NCBI RefSeq assembly: GCF_000722685.1
Contig: NZ_JPFV01000010.1
Location: forward strand, 62,001 to 126,000
Source: Streptococcus mitis
GTDB taxonomy: Bacteria > Bacillota > Bacilli > Lactobacillales > Streptococcaceae
Length of the DNA: 64,000 nt
Direction of reading: 5' to 3'
Numbering within the stretch: position 1 is the first letter of the stretch; each line of letters begins with the position of its first letter. Below, in pieces: positions 55,761 through 64,000 of the stretch. Both the position numbers and the translations under genes were made by a program. The notes below the pieces were generated by a model. That model did not search any database and had not been told where the DNA came from. It saw only the letters and a list, made by a program, of their open reading frames with translations.

Positions 55761-56873
55761 TTAATCGACATAATCTAGTAAATAAGCATAGCCTTTTTCT
55801 TCCATTTGGTCTTTAGGAATAAAGCGGATAGAGAGACTATTGATACAGTAGCGCAAGCCACCCTTGTCCTGTGGTCCATCCGTAAAGACATGACCAAGGT
55901 GAGAATCTCCAACTCGGCTCCGCACTTCCATGCGTGTCATATTGTAAGACTTATCTTCCGTGTAAGTTGCAACATCTGGACTGATGGGCTGGGTGAAACT
56001 AGGCCAACCACAACCAGACTCAAACTTGTCCTTTGATGAAAAGAGGGGTTCTCCAGTTGCCACATCCACATAGATACCAGATTCAAATTTATCCCAGTAG
56101 CGGTTTGAAAAAGCTCGTTCTGTTTGATTTTTCTGGGTAACTGCATACTCCTCAGGTGACAGGGTCTTTTTCAATTCCTCATCACTTGGTTTAGGATATT
56201 TGCTGGCATCGATGACGGGGTAGGCAGCCTGATTGACGTTGATATGACAGTAGCCATTTGGATTTTTCTTGAGATAGTCTTGGTGGTAATCCTCTGCCAC
56301 TACAAAATTCTTCAAAGCCTCCTTTTCAACTGCTAGAGGTTGGTCGTATTTCTTAGCCACCTCATCAAAGACCTGGTTAATCACCTCTAAATCCTTGTCA
56401 TCTGTGTAATAAACACCAGTACGGTACTGGGTTCCCGCATCATTTCCTTGTTTATTTTTGCTGGTCGGATTGATAATGCGGAAGTAATGAAGCAGGATTT
56501 CCTTGAGGGAAATTTGCTTGGCATCATAGGTAACATGAACAGTCTCCGCATGCCCTGTTTGGTTAATCAATTCGTACTTGGTTGTTTCCCCTCTACCATT
56601 TGCATAGCCTGAGACGGCATCCGTCACTCCGGGAACGCGTGAGAAATATTCCTCCACTCCCCAGAAACATCCCCCAGCTAGATAAATTTCGTGCAAGTCT
56701 GCATCTTTACTCACTTCTGTTTTTTTCACTGTTTTTCCTCCTTGGCTAACTGATGCTTTCTCAATTTGAGAGCTATCTGTCTGACCTGCATTTCGCATCA
56801 ATAGAAAATAGAAACCGGTTATGGCTAGGAAAAAGATCCCTGCCAAGACAAACAATTTTACTTTATCATTCAT
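55761..56873 (-). CDS. msrAB: Surface methionine sulfoxide reductase MsrAB
   Basis: A 370-residue fusion. An N-terminal helix (about 7-25) anchors it outside. MsrA domain about 60-220 with catalytic Cys in [12 protein letters not shown]; MsrB domain about 232-368 with ESGCGWPSF and the catalytic Cys in [13 protein letters not shown]. It repairs both sulfoxide stereoisomers on exported proteins. It lies directly downstream of the thioredoxin lipoprotein and CcdA, which re-reduce it. Confidence 0.95.
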   Translation of the reverse strand: MNDKVKLFVLAGIFFLAITGFYFLLMRNAGQTDSSQIEKASVSQGGKTVKKTEVSKDADLHEIYLAGGCFWGVEEYFSRVPGVTDAVSGYANGRGETTKYELINQTGHAETVHVTYDAKQISLKEILLHYFRIINPTSKNKQGNDAGTQYRTGVYYTDDKDLEVINQVFDEVAKKYDQPLAVEKEALKNFVVAEDYHQDYLKKNPNGYCHINVNQAAYPVIDASKYPKPSDEELKKTLSPEEYAVTQKNQTERAFSNRYWDKFESGIYVDVATGEPLFSSKDKFESGCGWPSFTQPISPDVATYTEDKSYNMTRMEVRSRVGDSHLGHVFTDGPQDKGGLRYCINSLSIRFIPKDQMEEKGYAYLLDYVD

Positions 56874-56882
56874 GACCTTTCT

Positions 56883-57446
56883 CTACCCCATTTCTTTCAA
56901 TTCTTTTAAAATCATATCCTTATCCATAAAACCAGGTTGCGTTTTGACTAGCTTACCTTCCTTGTCTATAAAGGCTTGAGTTGGGTACGAACGGACACCA
57001 TAACTTTCCAAAAGTTTGCCTGATGGATCAATTAGAACTGGAAAATTTTTATAATCCAAGCCCTTGTACCATTTTTTAAAATTCGTTTCAGCTTGTTCTC
57101 CCTTATGACCAGGAGACACCACTGTCAAGACCACATAGTCATCACCAGCTTCTTTAGCGATTTCGTCCGTATCTGGAAGGCTAGCTAGACAGATGGAACA
57201 CCAAGAAGCCCAGAATTTGAGATAGACTTTCTTGCCCTTGTAATCAGACAAGCGATAGGTCTTGCCATCTACTCCTGTCAGTTCGAAATCAGCGACTGCC
57301 TGACCTTTAGTAGCAGTTTGTGAACTGACTTGTTCTGTTTTTGTTTGCTCCTTCATAGTAGACTCGTCTGACATGTTTTTAGCCGAACAGGCTGCCAAGC
57401 AACAGATTGAGCCTACTCCAAGGAGACATGTTTGCCATTTTTTCAT
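56883..57446 (-). CDS. Thioredoxin-like lipoprotein (Etrx/TlpA family)
   Basis: A 187-residue extracellular thioredoxin. ATG 57446 (MKKWQTC) is chosen on its AGAGGA site; the upstream in-frame extension lies within ccdA. The lipobox is CLAAC (Cys near residue 19). The thioredoxin fold has WASWCSICLASLPD, active site CSIC. Known pneumococcal homologues reduce MsrAB. It sits 13 bp after ccdA and 9 bp before msrAB. Confidence 0.92.
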   Translation of the reverse strand: MKKWQTCLLGVGSICCLAACSAKNMSDESTMKEQTKTEQVSSQTATKGQAVADFELTGVDGKTYRLSDYKGKKVYLKFWASWCSICLASLPDTDEIAKEAGDDYVVLTVVSPGHKGEQAETNFKKWYKGLDYKNFPVLIDPSGKLLESYGVRSYPTQAFIDKEGKLVKTQPGFMDKDMILKELKEMG

Positions 57447-57459
57447 TTCTTTTTCCTCT

Positions 57460-58170
57460 CTATTCAAATAATGTAGTCAAAATGGAAGCATTTCCCAAAA
57501 GCACCAAGATTCCCATCACAATAATGAGGAAACCACCCACTTTTTTGAGGGTTCCTAGATAAGGATGGAATTTTCGAAAATGTTTCAAAACATAGCTTGA
57601 GGCTAGAGCTAAAACCAAAAATGGTAGCGCCAAACCCAGCGTGTAAATCAACATGAGACCAGCTCCCTGCCAAGCACCTGAGCCACCTGAAGCCGCCAAG
57701 GCCAAAACAGAGCCAAGAACCGGCCCCACACAAGGCGTCCAAGCAAAACTAAAGGTCAACCCCAGTAAAAATGCCTGACTATAGCCCTTACCCTTTTGCC
57801 CCTGTCTCTTTAATTGTAGCCTTCTTTCCTTGTAGAGTCCCTTCAAATGTAAGACTTCCATCTGATGCAAGCCCAAGAGAATGATGACCGCACCCGTCAC
57901 ATACTGAAACCAAGAGGCATAAAGCAAATTACCTACAAAACCAGCTCCATAACCTAGTATGATAAAGATAAAAGAAATCCCCGCTATAAAGGCCAGAGTT
58001 CGTAATAGACTAACAACTGAGATTGAATATTTTCCACTAGAAGCCTGAGCACCATCTTTGTCATCCAGTAAGACCCCTGCATAAACCGGTAACAAGGGTA
58101 AAATACAAGGAGAAAAGAAGGAAAGAATTCCAGCAAGAAAAACACTGATAAAAAAGATTATATTATCCAT
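57460..58170 (-). CDS. ccdA: Cytochrome c biogenesis/thiol transporter CcdA
   Basis: A 236-residue membrane protein with six helices that moves electrons from cytoplasmic thioredoxin to outer-face thioredoxins. The two redox cysteines are in FFSPCILPLLP (near residue 22) and AWTPCVGPVLG (near residue 140). First gene of ccdA-etrx-msrAB, an electron chain from cytoplasm to surface MsrAB. Confidence 0.94.
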   Translation of the reverse strand: MDNIIFFISVFLAGILSFFSPCILPLLPVYAGVLLDDKDGAQASSGKYSISVVSLLRTLAFIAGISFIFIILGYGAGFVGNLLYASWFQYVTGAVIILLGLHQMEVLHLKGLYKERRLQLKRQGQKGKGYSQAFLLGLTFSFAWTPCVGPVLGSVLALAASGGSGAWQGAGLMLIYTLGLALPFLVLALASSYVLKHFRKFHPYLGTLKKVGGFLIIVMGILVLLGNASILTTLFE

Positions 58171-58284
58171 TGCCTTCCTCCATTCTTTGATTTGATAGAA
58201 CTATTATAGCCCCAAAACTCCAGAAAAAACAGGGACAATGATAGGGAAAAATAGGAATTTAATCAGGTTATGTAAAAAATGTTG

Positions 58285-58312
58285 CAAAAAAAGCCAGACA
58301 CAGTCTGACTTA
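58285..58312 (-). terminator. Terminator after the GNAT gene
   Basis: Minus strand AAGTCAGAC pairs with GTCTGGCTT over TGT, followed by TTTTTGC. Confidence 0.85.
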
Positions 58313-58336
58313 GATGAAAGCAGAAAAGAAAATTCA

Positions 58337-58885
58337 CTAGTCTTCCCTATTTACCTGATAATAAATAAGGTCCGCAAGATAGCCTTTTCTCTCTACACCA
58401 TTGGTAATAGTCTTTTGATAGGACATTCCAGCCTTCTCCATGACACGACCTGAAGCTGGGTTGAGACTGGCATATCGAGCTCTGACATTTTGAAAACCTG
58501 CTTGAATAAAACAAAAGTCCAAGACAGCTTTCAAGGCCTCCGTCATCATACCATGACTCCAGTATTTCTTGCCTAGCACATAGCCAATTTCACAAGAAGA
58601 ATCGTTCTCATCTATTGCAACGATGCTGATATCTCCTATCACTTGTTCTGGGTTCTCTTTGAGACAAATGGCCCATTTGTAATAGTTAGGATTGGTATAG
58701 GAGGCAACCCAATTTCGAATGGAGTTTCGAGTAATTTCGACATCAGGATGGGGATCCCAGGTAACATAGGTCAGATTCTCAGCGGATGAAGCCCAATTTT
58801 GAAACATGGCTTCTGCATCACTCTCCACAAATCTTCTTAAAATCAAACGTTCTGTTTGTAATATTTGTGTACCGATAGATTTCAC
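58337..58885 (-). CDS. GNAT N-acetyltransferase (RimJ/RimL type)
   Basis: A 182-residue acetyltransferase. The start ETERLILRRFVESDAEAMFQNW, the acetyl-CoA pocket IGYVLGKKYWSHGMMTEALKAVLDF and the tail NPASGRVMEKAGMSYQK are standard. The start codon is GTG with GAGG 7 bp upstream. Target unknown (protein N-termini, or a small amine). Confidence 0.9.
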   Translation of the reverse strand: MKSIGTQILQTERLILRRFVESDAEAMFQNWASSAENLTYVTWDPHPDVEITRNSIRNWVASYTNPNYYKWAICLKENPEQVIGDISIVAIDENDSSCEIGYVLGKKYWSHGMMTEALKAVLDFCFIQAGFQNVRARYASLNPASGRVMEKAGMSYQKTITNGVERKGYLADLIYYQVNRED

Positions 58886-58951
58886 GATACTACCTCACTT
58901 TCTGATAGATGATTCTCTGTCCAATCTCCATTGAAATTTGTTTTACTTTTT

Positions 58952-59107
58952 AATTTCAAGGTAATAAGCTAAAAAGGCCCACTGGACCTTCTCTCACTTT
59001 CTTATTTCAAGGTGAGAGGCTGAAAACCTCCACTGGAGGTTATTCTTGCTTTTGAATTTCAAGATAATAAGCTAAAAAGGTCCCCCGGACCTTCTTCGCT
59101 TTCTTAT
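58952..59107 (-). repeat. Three tandem 51-52-bp units, each a covarying terminator-like hairpin
   Basis: Each unit has ATTTCAAG, an A/G-rich spacer, and a 7-bp stem. The stems are AAGGCCC/GGACCTT (58974-58990), AACCTCC/GGAGGTT (59025-59041) and AAGGTCC/GGACCTT (59077-59093). Stem bases change but pairing is kept. On the minus strand each stem runs into TTTT(T). The array lies downstream of nadE. Confidence 0.8.
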
Positions 59108-59295
59108 TTATAGGCTCAGGGTAAAAAGACTAAACTCAGTAATAACTAAAAAACAAGTTTTTCATCTAGTTCCTTGACGCAGTCGCTGTCTGGTTTGAAA
59201 TGCGCTCTAGCAAGCTTTTTCAAACCTAGTCATCGTTGCGGGGGTGAGACGACGAAATCGAACTCTGTGAGTTACCGATTTCTGTCTCACTCCCA
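59108..59295 (-). repeat. Structured intergenic repeat overlapping the nadE stop
   Basis: On the minus strand GGGAGTGAGAC pairs with GTCTCACCCCC and encloses GAAATCG/CGATTTC; a second stem uses TTTGAAAAAGCTTGC region bases. I recognise the GGGAGTGAGACAGAAATCG start as common in mitis-group intergenic DNA. The nadE stop TGA lies inside that start. Apart from this element and the hairpin array, the 58886-59286 gap has no gene. Confidence 0.7.
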
Positions 59296-60111
59296 AAAGT
59301 CATCAAATACGGTGATTGGTAGGTGGCGTTTGTGTTGACCTTTGTGCCACCAGTTTTCGATTCTTGCTTGGGCTTCTGGGCTGATTGTTTTGCCTTCTAG
59401 GTAGTCGTCAATCTCTTCATAAGTGACTCCGAGGGCTACTTCGTCAGCTAGGCCTGGTTTGTCTTCTTCCAGGTCTGCCGTTGGGATTTTTTCATAAAGG
59501 GCTGGGTCTGCACCAAGTTCCTGTAAGAGTTGTTTTCCTTGGCGTTTATTGAGGCGATAAAGAGGGAGAATATCCGCACCACCGTCACCAAACTTGGTAA
59601 AGAAACCTGTGATATTTTCCGCAGCATGGTCTGTTCCAATAACCGCTCCGCTATGGGCACCAGCAAGGGCATACTGAGCAATCATACGGCAACGAGCCTT
59701 GATATTGCCCTTGTTGAAGTCAGAAACAGGGCTTCCTGTCGCTTCAACTGCTGCTGTCATGGCATCAGCTGATTCCTTGATATTAACGACTAAACTGATA
59801 TCTGGCTGGATGAAGGCTAGGGCTTTTTGAGCATCTGCTTCATCAGCTTGCACTCCGTATGGCAGGCGGACAGCGATAAATTTGTAGCTGTCATCGCCCG
59901 TTTCTGCTCGCAGTTCTTCCATAGCTAGTTGGGCTAAACGTCCTGCTAAGGTTGAGTCTTGTCCTCCAGAAATTCCTAGTACAAAAGTTTTTAGGAAGGG
60001 GTGTTTTTTCAGATATCTTTTTAAAAAATCAATGGAACGACGGATTTCTTCCTTGGCATCAATCACAGGTTTGACACCCAATTCTTGGATAATCGTTTCT
60101 TGCAAACTCAT
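59287..60111 (-). CDS. nadE: NH3-dependent NAD+ synthetase
   Basis: A 274-residue enzyme that amidates deamido-NAD with ammonia. The PP-loop is [18 protein letters not shown] near residue 46; [26 protein letters not shown] and [15 protein letters not shown] complete the family pattern. It overlaps pncB by 4 bp, giving the last steps of nicotinate salvage. Its stop codon is in a dispersed repeat. Confidence 0.97.
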   Translation of the reverse strand: MSLQETIIQELGVKPVIDAKEEIRRSIDFLKRYLKKHPFLKTFVLGISGGQDSTLAGRLAQLAMEELRAETGDDSYKFIAVRLPYGVQADEADAQKALAFIQPDISLVVNIKESADAMTAAVEATGSPVSDFNKGNIKARCRMIAQYALAGAHSGAVIGTDHAAENITGFFTKFGDGGADILPLYRLNKRQGKQLLQELGADPALYEKIPTADLEEDKPGLADEVALGVTYEEIDDYLEGKTISPEAQARIENWWHKGQHKRHLPITVFDDFWE

Positions 60112-61568
60112 TCTTCTTCTCCTTCACCAAGGGCTTCCTTGCGCATCTTGTCAATCAAGTCCATCTTGTCTTGCCATACATCACGCGCCAAATCCACTGG
60201 ATAATGTTGCGGATTCAGCACACGCTTGTACTCATCCCAAAGCTTGTCAAATTCCTTACGAGCATAAGCCTGAATCTCAGTCAAGCTAGGCAGGTTGTAA
60301 ATCAATTTTCCGTCTTTGAAGATATCCACTAAGAGAGGAACAGCGTCAAAATTACGAACCGTCTTCTTGATGTATGTATAAGTCGGATGGAACATCTTGA
60401 TTTCTGTCATGTCACTCACATCCACACCGTCATAAGTGATGTAGTCACCTTCTGACTTGCCTTTTTCACGACTGGTAATGCGCCACACCTGCTTCTTACC
60501 TGGCGTAGACACTTTTTCGGCATTATTAGACAGCTTGATTGTATTGCGTATGTTCCCATTTTCATCTTCGATGGCAACAATCTTATAAACTGCCCCAAGA
60601 GCGGGCTGGTCATAAGCTGTAATCAGCTTGGTTCCCACACCCCAGACATCAATCTTGGCCTTTTGCATCTTAAGGTTGAGGATGGTATTTTCGTCCAAAT
60701 CATTAGAAGCATAAATCTTAGCCTCTGTAAATCCAGCCTCGTCCAATTGCTGACGGACTTTCTTGGAAATGTAGGCGATATCCCCAGAGTCAATCCGCAC
60801 ACCCATAAAGTTAATCTGATCACCCAGCTCACGCGCCACCTGAATGGCAGCTGGTACCCCAATGCGAAGGGTATCATAGGTATCCACAAGAAAGACGCAA
60901 TTTTTATGGGTCGCAGCATAAGCCTTGAAAGCTTCATAGTCATTTCCATAAACCTGAACCAAAGCATGGGCATGGGTTCCCAAAACAGGAATGTCAAAGA
61001 GTTTACCAGCGCGCACGTTGCTGGTTCCATTGGCTCCACCAATCACCGCTGCGCGTGTTCCCCAGATAGCCGCATCCATTTCTTGAGCCCGACGTGTCCC
61101 AAACTCCATCAAGGGTTCATCTTCGATGACCGAACGAATACGAGCTGCCTTAGTCGCCACCAAGGTCTGGTAGTTGACGATGTTCAAAAGAGCCGTTTCG
61201 ACCAACTGACATTGGGCTAGAGGACCTTCCACCTGCACAATCGGTTCATTGGCAAAAACCAAATCCCCTTCTTGGGCAGAACGAACGGTCAACTCCAACT
61301 GGAAATTGCGAAGGTAATCCAAGAATGCTCCATGATAGCCTAGAGACTCCAAATAGGCAATATCACTATCTGAAAAACGCAAGTCTTCAAGATAATTCAC
61401 AATTCTTTCCAAACCTGCAAAAACCGCATAGCCATTCTTAAAAGGCTGTTGGCGGAAATAAACCTCAAAGACCGCCTTTTTATTGTGAATTCCTTGGTCA
61501 AAGTAAACCTGCATCATGTTAATCTGGTACAAGTCCGTGTGCAATGTCAAACTATCATCTGGATACAT
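60108..61568 (-). CDS. pncB: Nicotinate phosphoribosyltransferase
   Basis: A 486-residue enzyme making nicotinate mononucleotide from nicotinate and PRPP. Typical segments are [60 protein letters not shown] and [16 protein letters not shown]. First gene of pncB-nadE. The upstream gap to 61683 shows only an AT-rich promoter-like stretch. Confidence 0.97.
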   Translation of the reverse strand: MYPDDSLTLHTDLYQINMMQVYFDQGIHNKKAVFEVYFRQQPFKNGYAVFAGLERIVNYLEDLRFSDSDIAYLESLGYHGAFLDYLRNFQLELTVRSAQEGDLVFANEPIVQVEGPLAQCQLVETALLNIVNYQTLVATKAARIRSVIEDEPLMEFGTRRAQEMDAAIWGTRAAVIGGANGTSNVRAGKLFDIPVLGTHAHALVQVYGNDYEAFKAYAATHKNCVFLVDTYDTLRIGVPAAIQVARELGDQINFMGVRIDSGDIAYISKKVRQQLDEAGFTEAKIYASNDLDENTILNLKMQKAKIDVWGVGTKLITAYDQPALGAVYKIVAIEDENGNIRNTIKLSNNAEKVSTPGKKQVWRITSREKGKSEGDYITYDGVDVSDMTEIKMFHPTYTYIKKTVRNFDAVPLLVDIFKDGKLIYNLPSLTEIQAYARKEFDKLWDEYKRVLNPQHYPVDLARDVWQDKMDLIDKMRKEALGEGEEE

Positions 61569-61683
61569 ACTTTTCCTACTTCCTTAGCTAGAAACCCATG
61601 AAAATTTTCAAGAACTTTCATGTATTCCAATAAATTAGTACTATTATATCACATTTTATCTGGATTGAGAAAAGAGTAACAAG

Positions 61684-62172
61684 CTATTCTCCACTCTCCA
61701 GTTCATCCATGTCTTGCTCAAATTTTTTCTGAGCCCATTCGCCATAGCTCTTAAGACCAAGATTGCCAATAAAGACCCAGGGAAGATAAATAACATAAGT
61801 AATTGCCCAAGCAGATAGGTATTTAACGTTCAAAGGATTGTGCTGATAAACTTCTATGTTGAATTGATAATTCTGTAACATCAAAAGAGCCGTAATAGCC
61901 AAGGTTAAGAAAAAACAACCCAAAATCGTAAAATGAAAACGACTATAGTAGGTTACTCCCAGATAACGAGCACGATTGAAAAAGAAGAAAATTCCTACTA
62001 TCAGAGTATAGACTAGAAAATTCGGATTAAAAAGAGATGGAGCTAATACAGCCACCAAATAGCTTAGAAGCACAAGCCCAATAAAGAGTGAAAAAGACTC
62101 TGCCCCAGCTTTATTGATTAGTTGTTCTTCTCTTTCGTCAAGTAATTGATAATGAATGAATTTATTTACCAT
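61684..62172 (-). CDS. Membrane protein paired with an XRE regulator
   Basis: A 162-residue protein with four helices (about 28-45, 52-68, 78-97 and 120-140), a charged start (LLDEREEQLINKAGAESF) and an acidic end. It resembles small Firmicute membrane proteins of the DUF3278/DUF6773 kind that are always encoded after an XRE regulator. Its start overlaps the end of that gene by 11 bp. Function unknown. Confidence 0.8.
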   Translation of the reverse strand: MVNKFIHYQLLDEREEQLINKAGAESFSLFIGLVLLSYLVAVLAPSLFNPNFLVYTLIVGIFFFFNRARYLGVTYYSRFHFTILGCFFLTLAITALLMLQNYQFNIEVYQHNPLNVKYLSAWAITYVIYLPWVFIGNLGLKSYGEWAQKKFEQDMDELESGE

Positions 62173-62371
62173 CTTCTTCCTCCCAAAATAGTTGGTCCAG
62201 GGTTTTCCCTAAACATCTGCAAATGGACTGGCAGAGCGAGAGACTGGGATTGTATTTGCCAGCCTCTATCAAACCAATAGTCTGGCGCGTCACCCCCACA
62301 GCCTCTGCCAATTGACCTTGAGTTAAATCAAGCTCTACACGAGCTAATTTTAATTTTAAATTTTTAGCCAC
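62162..62371 (-). CDS. XRE-family regulator
   Basis: A 69-residue HTH protein: LKLARVELDLTQGQLAEAVGVTRQTIGLIEAGKYNPSLSL, then CRCLGKTLDQLFWEEE. The start is taken as GTG 62371 because AAGGAGG lies 6 bp before it; the nearby ATG would have no spacing. It belongs to the YozG/Cro-like group that controls the adjacent membrane-protein gene. Confidence 0.88.
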   Translation of the reverse strand: MAKNLKLKLARVELDLTQGQLAEAVGVTRQTIGLIEAGKYNPSLSLCQSICRCLGKTLDQLFWEEEDGK

Positions 62372-62518
62372 CTGCATCCTCCTTATAGTTTTAATACTCA
62401 TCTACTCTTAAAAAATCCAAAACCAACACAAGCTGTCAGCTATTTATTATAACCTCATTAATTAGCACTCCAATATTATCTTCAGCCTAAAATCAGTATG
62501 TTGGATTGTTTGAAATAA

Positions 62519-62555
62519 ACTTCCTAGTTTGCTATTTGATGTTTTGTTTAGTATT
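62519..62555 (+). repeat. Fragment of a boxC end
   Basis: CTTCCTAGTTTGCTATTTGA, then GTTTTGTTTAGTATTA, resembles the boxC terminus with several changes. It is in the 62402-62750 gap, which otherwise is AT-rich and has no gene I can support. Confidence 0.5.
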
Positions 62556-62750
62556 AGCTTTAGTAGGGCCTTTTAAACGAGTTTTGATTGCTTGTATTTT
62601 TTATTTAGTTGATTTCATATCACTATTATATAATGCTTTTGGAAATGAGTCTAGCATAAGACAAAAACGTGTACACAACAAGAGCAGGAGCATACCAAGA
62701 TGACTGATTTTTTGCTGGATTTTAAGTCTGTAAAATAATACTAAATGAAA

Positions 62751-63479
62751 CTAAAATGAATACTCCTTGCTTTTCTTGAGAGTGAACAAGTACAATAAAA
62801 TGATTGTAGCGGTTGCCACAAGATACTGACTAATAGACATCGTATTTGAAGCAACAAATACAGGTAAGGAATAAAAAGGAAGAAGTTCAATCGCTTTGAT
62901 AAACAAATCATTACTAGTATTCATCATAATCGTATTTAATATATTAGGGACAAAGAGTAGTAAAGCTACTAAAATACCAAATACCAAGCCACTTTTCAAT
63001 TTGTATAAATAAAAAATGTAAGATAATAGAAAATAAAATAGGACTAACAAAATTGTATTGACTACAATGGCTACTATAAAATCTAATCCTAACTTACCTG
63101 GAACACCCAATTTACTTACGATGACTAGTAACACAATACCATTCAAAGCATAGATAATGGAAACTGAGATGGCATATAGAAAATTGGACAAGACATAAAT
63201 CATCCGATTTTTCTGTTGATTATAAAATAAACTGATCGTATTGTGGGAAAAATCTCTACTAATGACTCGGTTAGCATGTATAACAGCCATTAACATACCG
63301 AGCATAGCATAAAAGTTTGAAATATGCTTAATACCAAGCGATGTCCCTTGAGTCTTTAGAATAAAGAATGTAACCAATATCGGCGGTATAAACGAGATAA
63401 TCAAACCGAGATATATTACGCCTGATGAATATAAATCCCTTATATTTTCCTTAAGAAAATTCAATTTATTTAATTTCAT
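62751..63479 (-). CDS. ABC-2 type transporter permease
   Basis: A 242-residue membrane protein with six helices (about 20-38, 53-66, 95-122, 137-155, 163-180 and 215-232). The segment VISRDFSHNTISLFYNQQKNRMIYVLSN is the cytoplasmic coupling loop typical of small ABC-2 permeases tied to peptide or antibiotic efflux and immunity. It follows its ATPase by 29 bp. Substrate unknown. Confidence 0.82.
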   Translation of the reverse strand: MKLNKLNFLKENIRDLYSSGVIYLGLIISFIPPILVTFFILKTQGTSLGIKHISNFYAMLGMLMAVIHANRVISRDFSHNTISLFYNQQKNRMIYVLSNFLYAISVSIIYALNGIVLLVIVSKLGVPGKLGLDFIVAIVVNTILLVLFYFLLSYIFYLYKLKSGLVFGILVALLLFVPNILNTIMMNTSNDLFIKAIELLPFYSLPVFVASNTMSISQYLVATATIILLYLFTLKKSKEYSF

Positions 63480-63508
63480 GATTATATCCTTCCTTTATTT
63501 TGAACGAT

Positions 63509-64000
63509 TTAGATAAATATCTTTAAGCGTCTCTTTTTAGTTTCAAAATCAACTACTTTAATAGAGTTTTCGTTAAAAAATTTAAAAAGCTCACTACTTT
63601 GAATATTCCCAGACATCGTAATTCTCAGTCCTTCTTCCTGAACAATATCCCCAAATTCTTGTTTGGTAAGGAAAATGTCTCTATCTGTAGCTGATGAAAA
63701 AGCGATCTCAAACAAGCAATTATGACTATCTTTTCCTACTTTTTGAAATGTCAACAGCCCGTTCTCCAAGAAAAGAACTCTCTCACAAATTTCTTCAATA
63801 TCTTCTAATTTATGACTCGATATTAAAATTCCCACATTTTCATGTAAAGCTAAGTTTTTTAGAACCGCTAAAACTATTTGTGATGATTCAATATCTAAAC
63901 CATTAGTCGGTTCATCTAAAATCAATATATTAGGTTTCGTAACGAGAGTTAGAAGCAAAGCTAATTTTTGTTTTGTACCTAAAGAATAGGTCTTTACTTT
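63509..64000 (-). CDS. ABC transporter ATPase, C-terminal part (runs off the right edge)
   Basis: 163 C-terminal residues are visible. The frame continues past an internal Met (63958) to the window edge. The signature reads YSLGTKQKLALLLTL instead of LSGGQ, followed by Walker B ILILDEPTNGLD and H-loop ILISSHKLEDI. This SxGxxQ form is usual in BcrA-type ATPases of bacitracin and lantibiotic export or immunity. Walker A lies outside the window. Confidence 0.85.
   Translation of the reverse strand, partial: KVKTYSLGTKQKLALLLTLVTKPNILILDEPTNGLDIESSQIVLAVLKNLALHENVGILISSHKLEDIEEICERVLFLENGLLTFQKVGKDSHNCLFEIAFSSATDRDIFLTKQEFGDIVQEEGLRITMSGNIQSSELFKFFNENSIKVVDFETKKRRLKIFI

Noticed and set aside
60663..61220. 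185-codon plus-strand frame inside pncB
   Set aside because: It lies fully antisense to a well-conserved gene, with no ribosome site and no recognisable domain.
62506..62703. 65-codon plus-strand frame with a hydrophobic start
   Set aside because: It begins at TTG without a ribosome site and its first part is a decayed boxC fragment; no family resemblance.
1..64000. tRNA or rRNA genes, transposases, integrases or attachment sites
   Set aside because: I saw no cloverleaf, rRNA segment, transposase or integrase motif; only BOX-type and other small repeats.

Overview
The window looks like chromosomal DNA of a Mitis-group Streptococcus, either S. pneumoniae or a very close relative (S. pseudopneumoniae, S. 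mitis). Three things support this. It carries several BOX repeats of the pneumococcal A/B/C type. It encodes mitis-group surface proteins: a choline-binding protein with an Excalibur domain and a ZmpB zinc metalloprotease. The gene order spxB-copA-cupA-copY-thiD...lctO...pyrFE-divIB-murG-murD...typA...hflX-miaA...thyA-glk-cbpL-pabB-zmpB-HK/RR-msrAB-etrx-ccdA follows the pneumococcal order as I recall it, read here in reverse. In my memory of pneumococcal references, nadE-pncB is not next to ccdA, so the right-hand end may be a rearrangement or point to a non-pneumococcal mitis strain.

Layout. 1-4.2 kb: pyruvate oxidase (partial) with CcpA-type cre sites, and a copper export operon copY-cupA-copA behind a promoter with two cop boxes. 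4.2-13.7 kb: a thiamine salvage region with three TPP riboswitches. One controls thiD. One, with a terminator, controls ykoE-ykoD-ykoC-tenA-thiW-thiM-thiE. One, with a near-identical terminator, controls a second tenA-thiM-thiE set. The paralogues differ at key residues (TenA Cys type versus Glu type, ThiM GTGD versus GTGC). 13.8-18.1 kb: lactate oxidase and a polar amino-acid ABC transporter. 18.2-23.3 kb: accessory-looking DNA with a membrane-anchored protein of seven G5 domains plus a CAP domain, two unrecognised membrane proteins, and a divergent XRE regulator next to a clean palindrome.

23.4-36.5 kb: pyrF-pyrE behind a PyrR attenuator, the cell-division and wall genes divIB, murG and murD, a lactococcin-972-type ABC pair without a recognisable bacteriocin gene, typA, a pseudouridine synthase, a rhodanese-fold protein lacking its cysteine, and a LysR regulator on an apparently leaderless mRNA. 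36.6-44.5 kb: SDR, RNase Z, HflX, MiaA, a DUF3042 small protein, ThyA (its stop codon abuts a four-module BOX), glucokinase, a short CbpL-like protein and a truncated hydrolase. 44.4-58.2 kb: PabB-PabC fusion, ZmpB with twelve 75-bp repeats, YwlG-like protein, a YesMN-type two-component system, and the surface methionine-sulfoxide repair set MsrAB / thioredoxin lipoprotein / CcdA. 58.3-64 kb: a GNAT enzyme, three tandem covarying terminator hairpins, a mobile-looking structured repeat, nadE-pncB, an XRE/membrane-protein pair and the start of an ABC transporter that leaves the window.

I see no rRNA, tRNA, CRISPR array, transposase or prophage genes. The recurring themes are carbon-controlled H2O2 production (SpxB, LctO), oxidative repair (MsrAB system), copper defence, and salvage of thiamine and NAD precursors. 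No single stretch is clearly a new biological system. The best candidates for undescribed biology are the G5-CAP/membrane/XRE block, the orphan lactococcin-972-type ABC operon with a possible leader peptide, and the triplicated hairpin array downstream of nadE.
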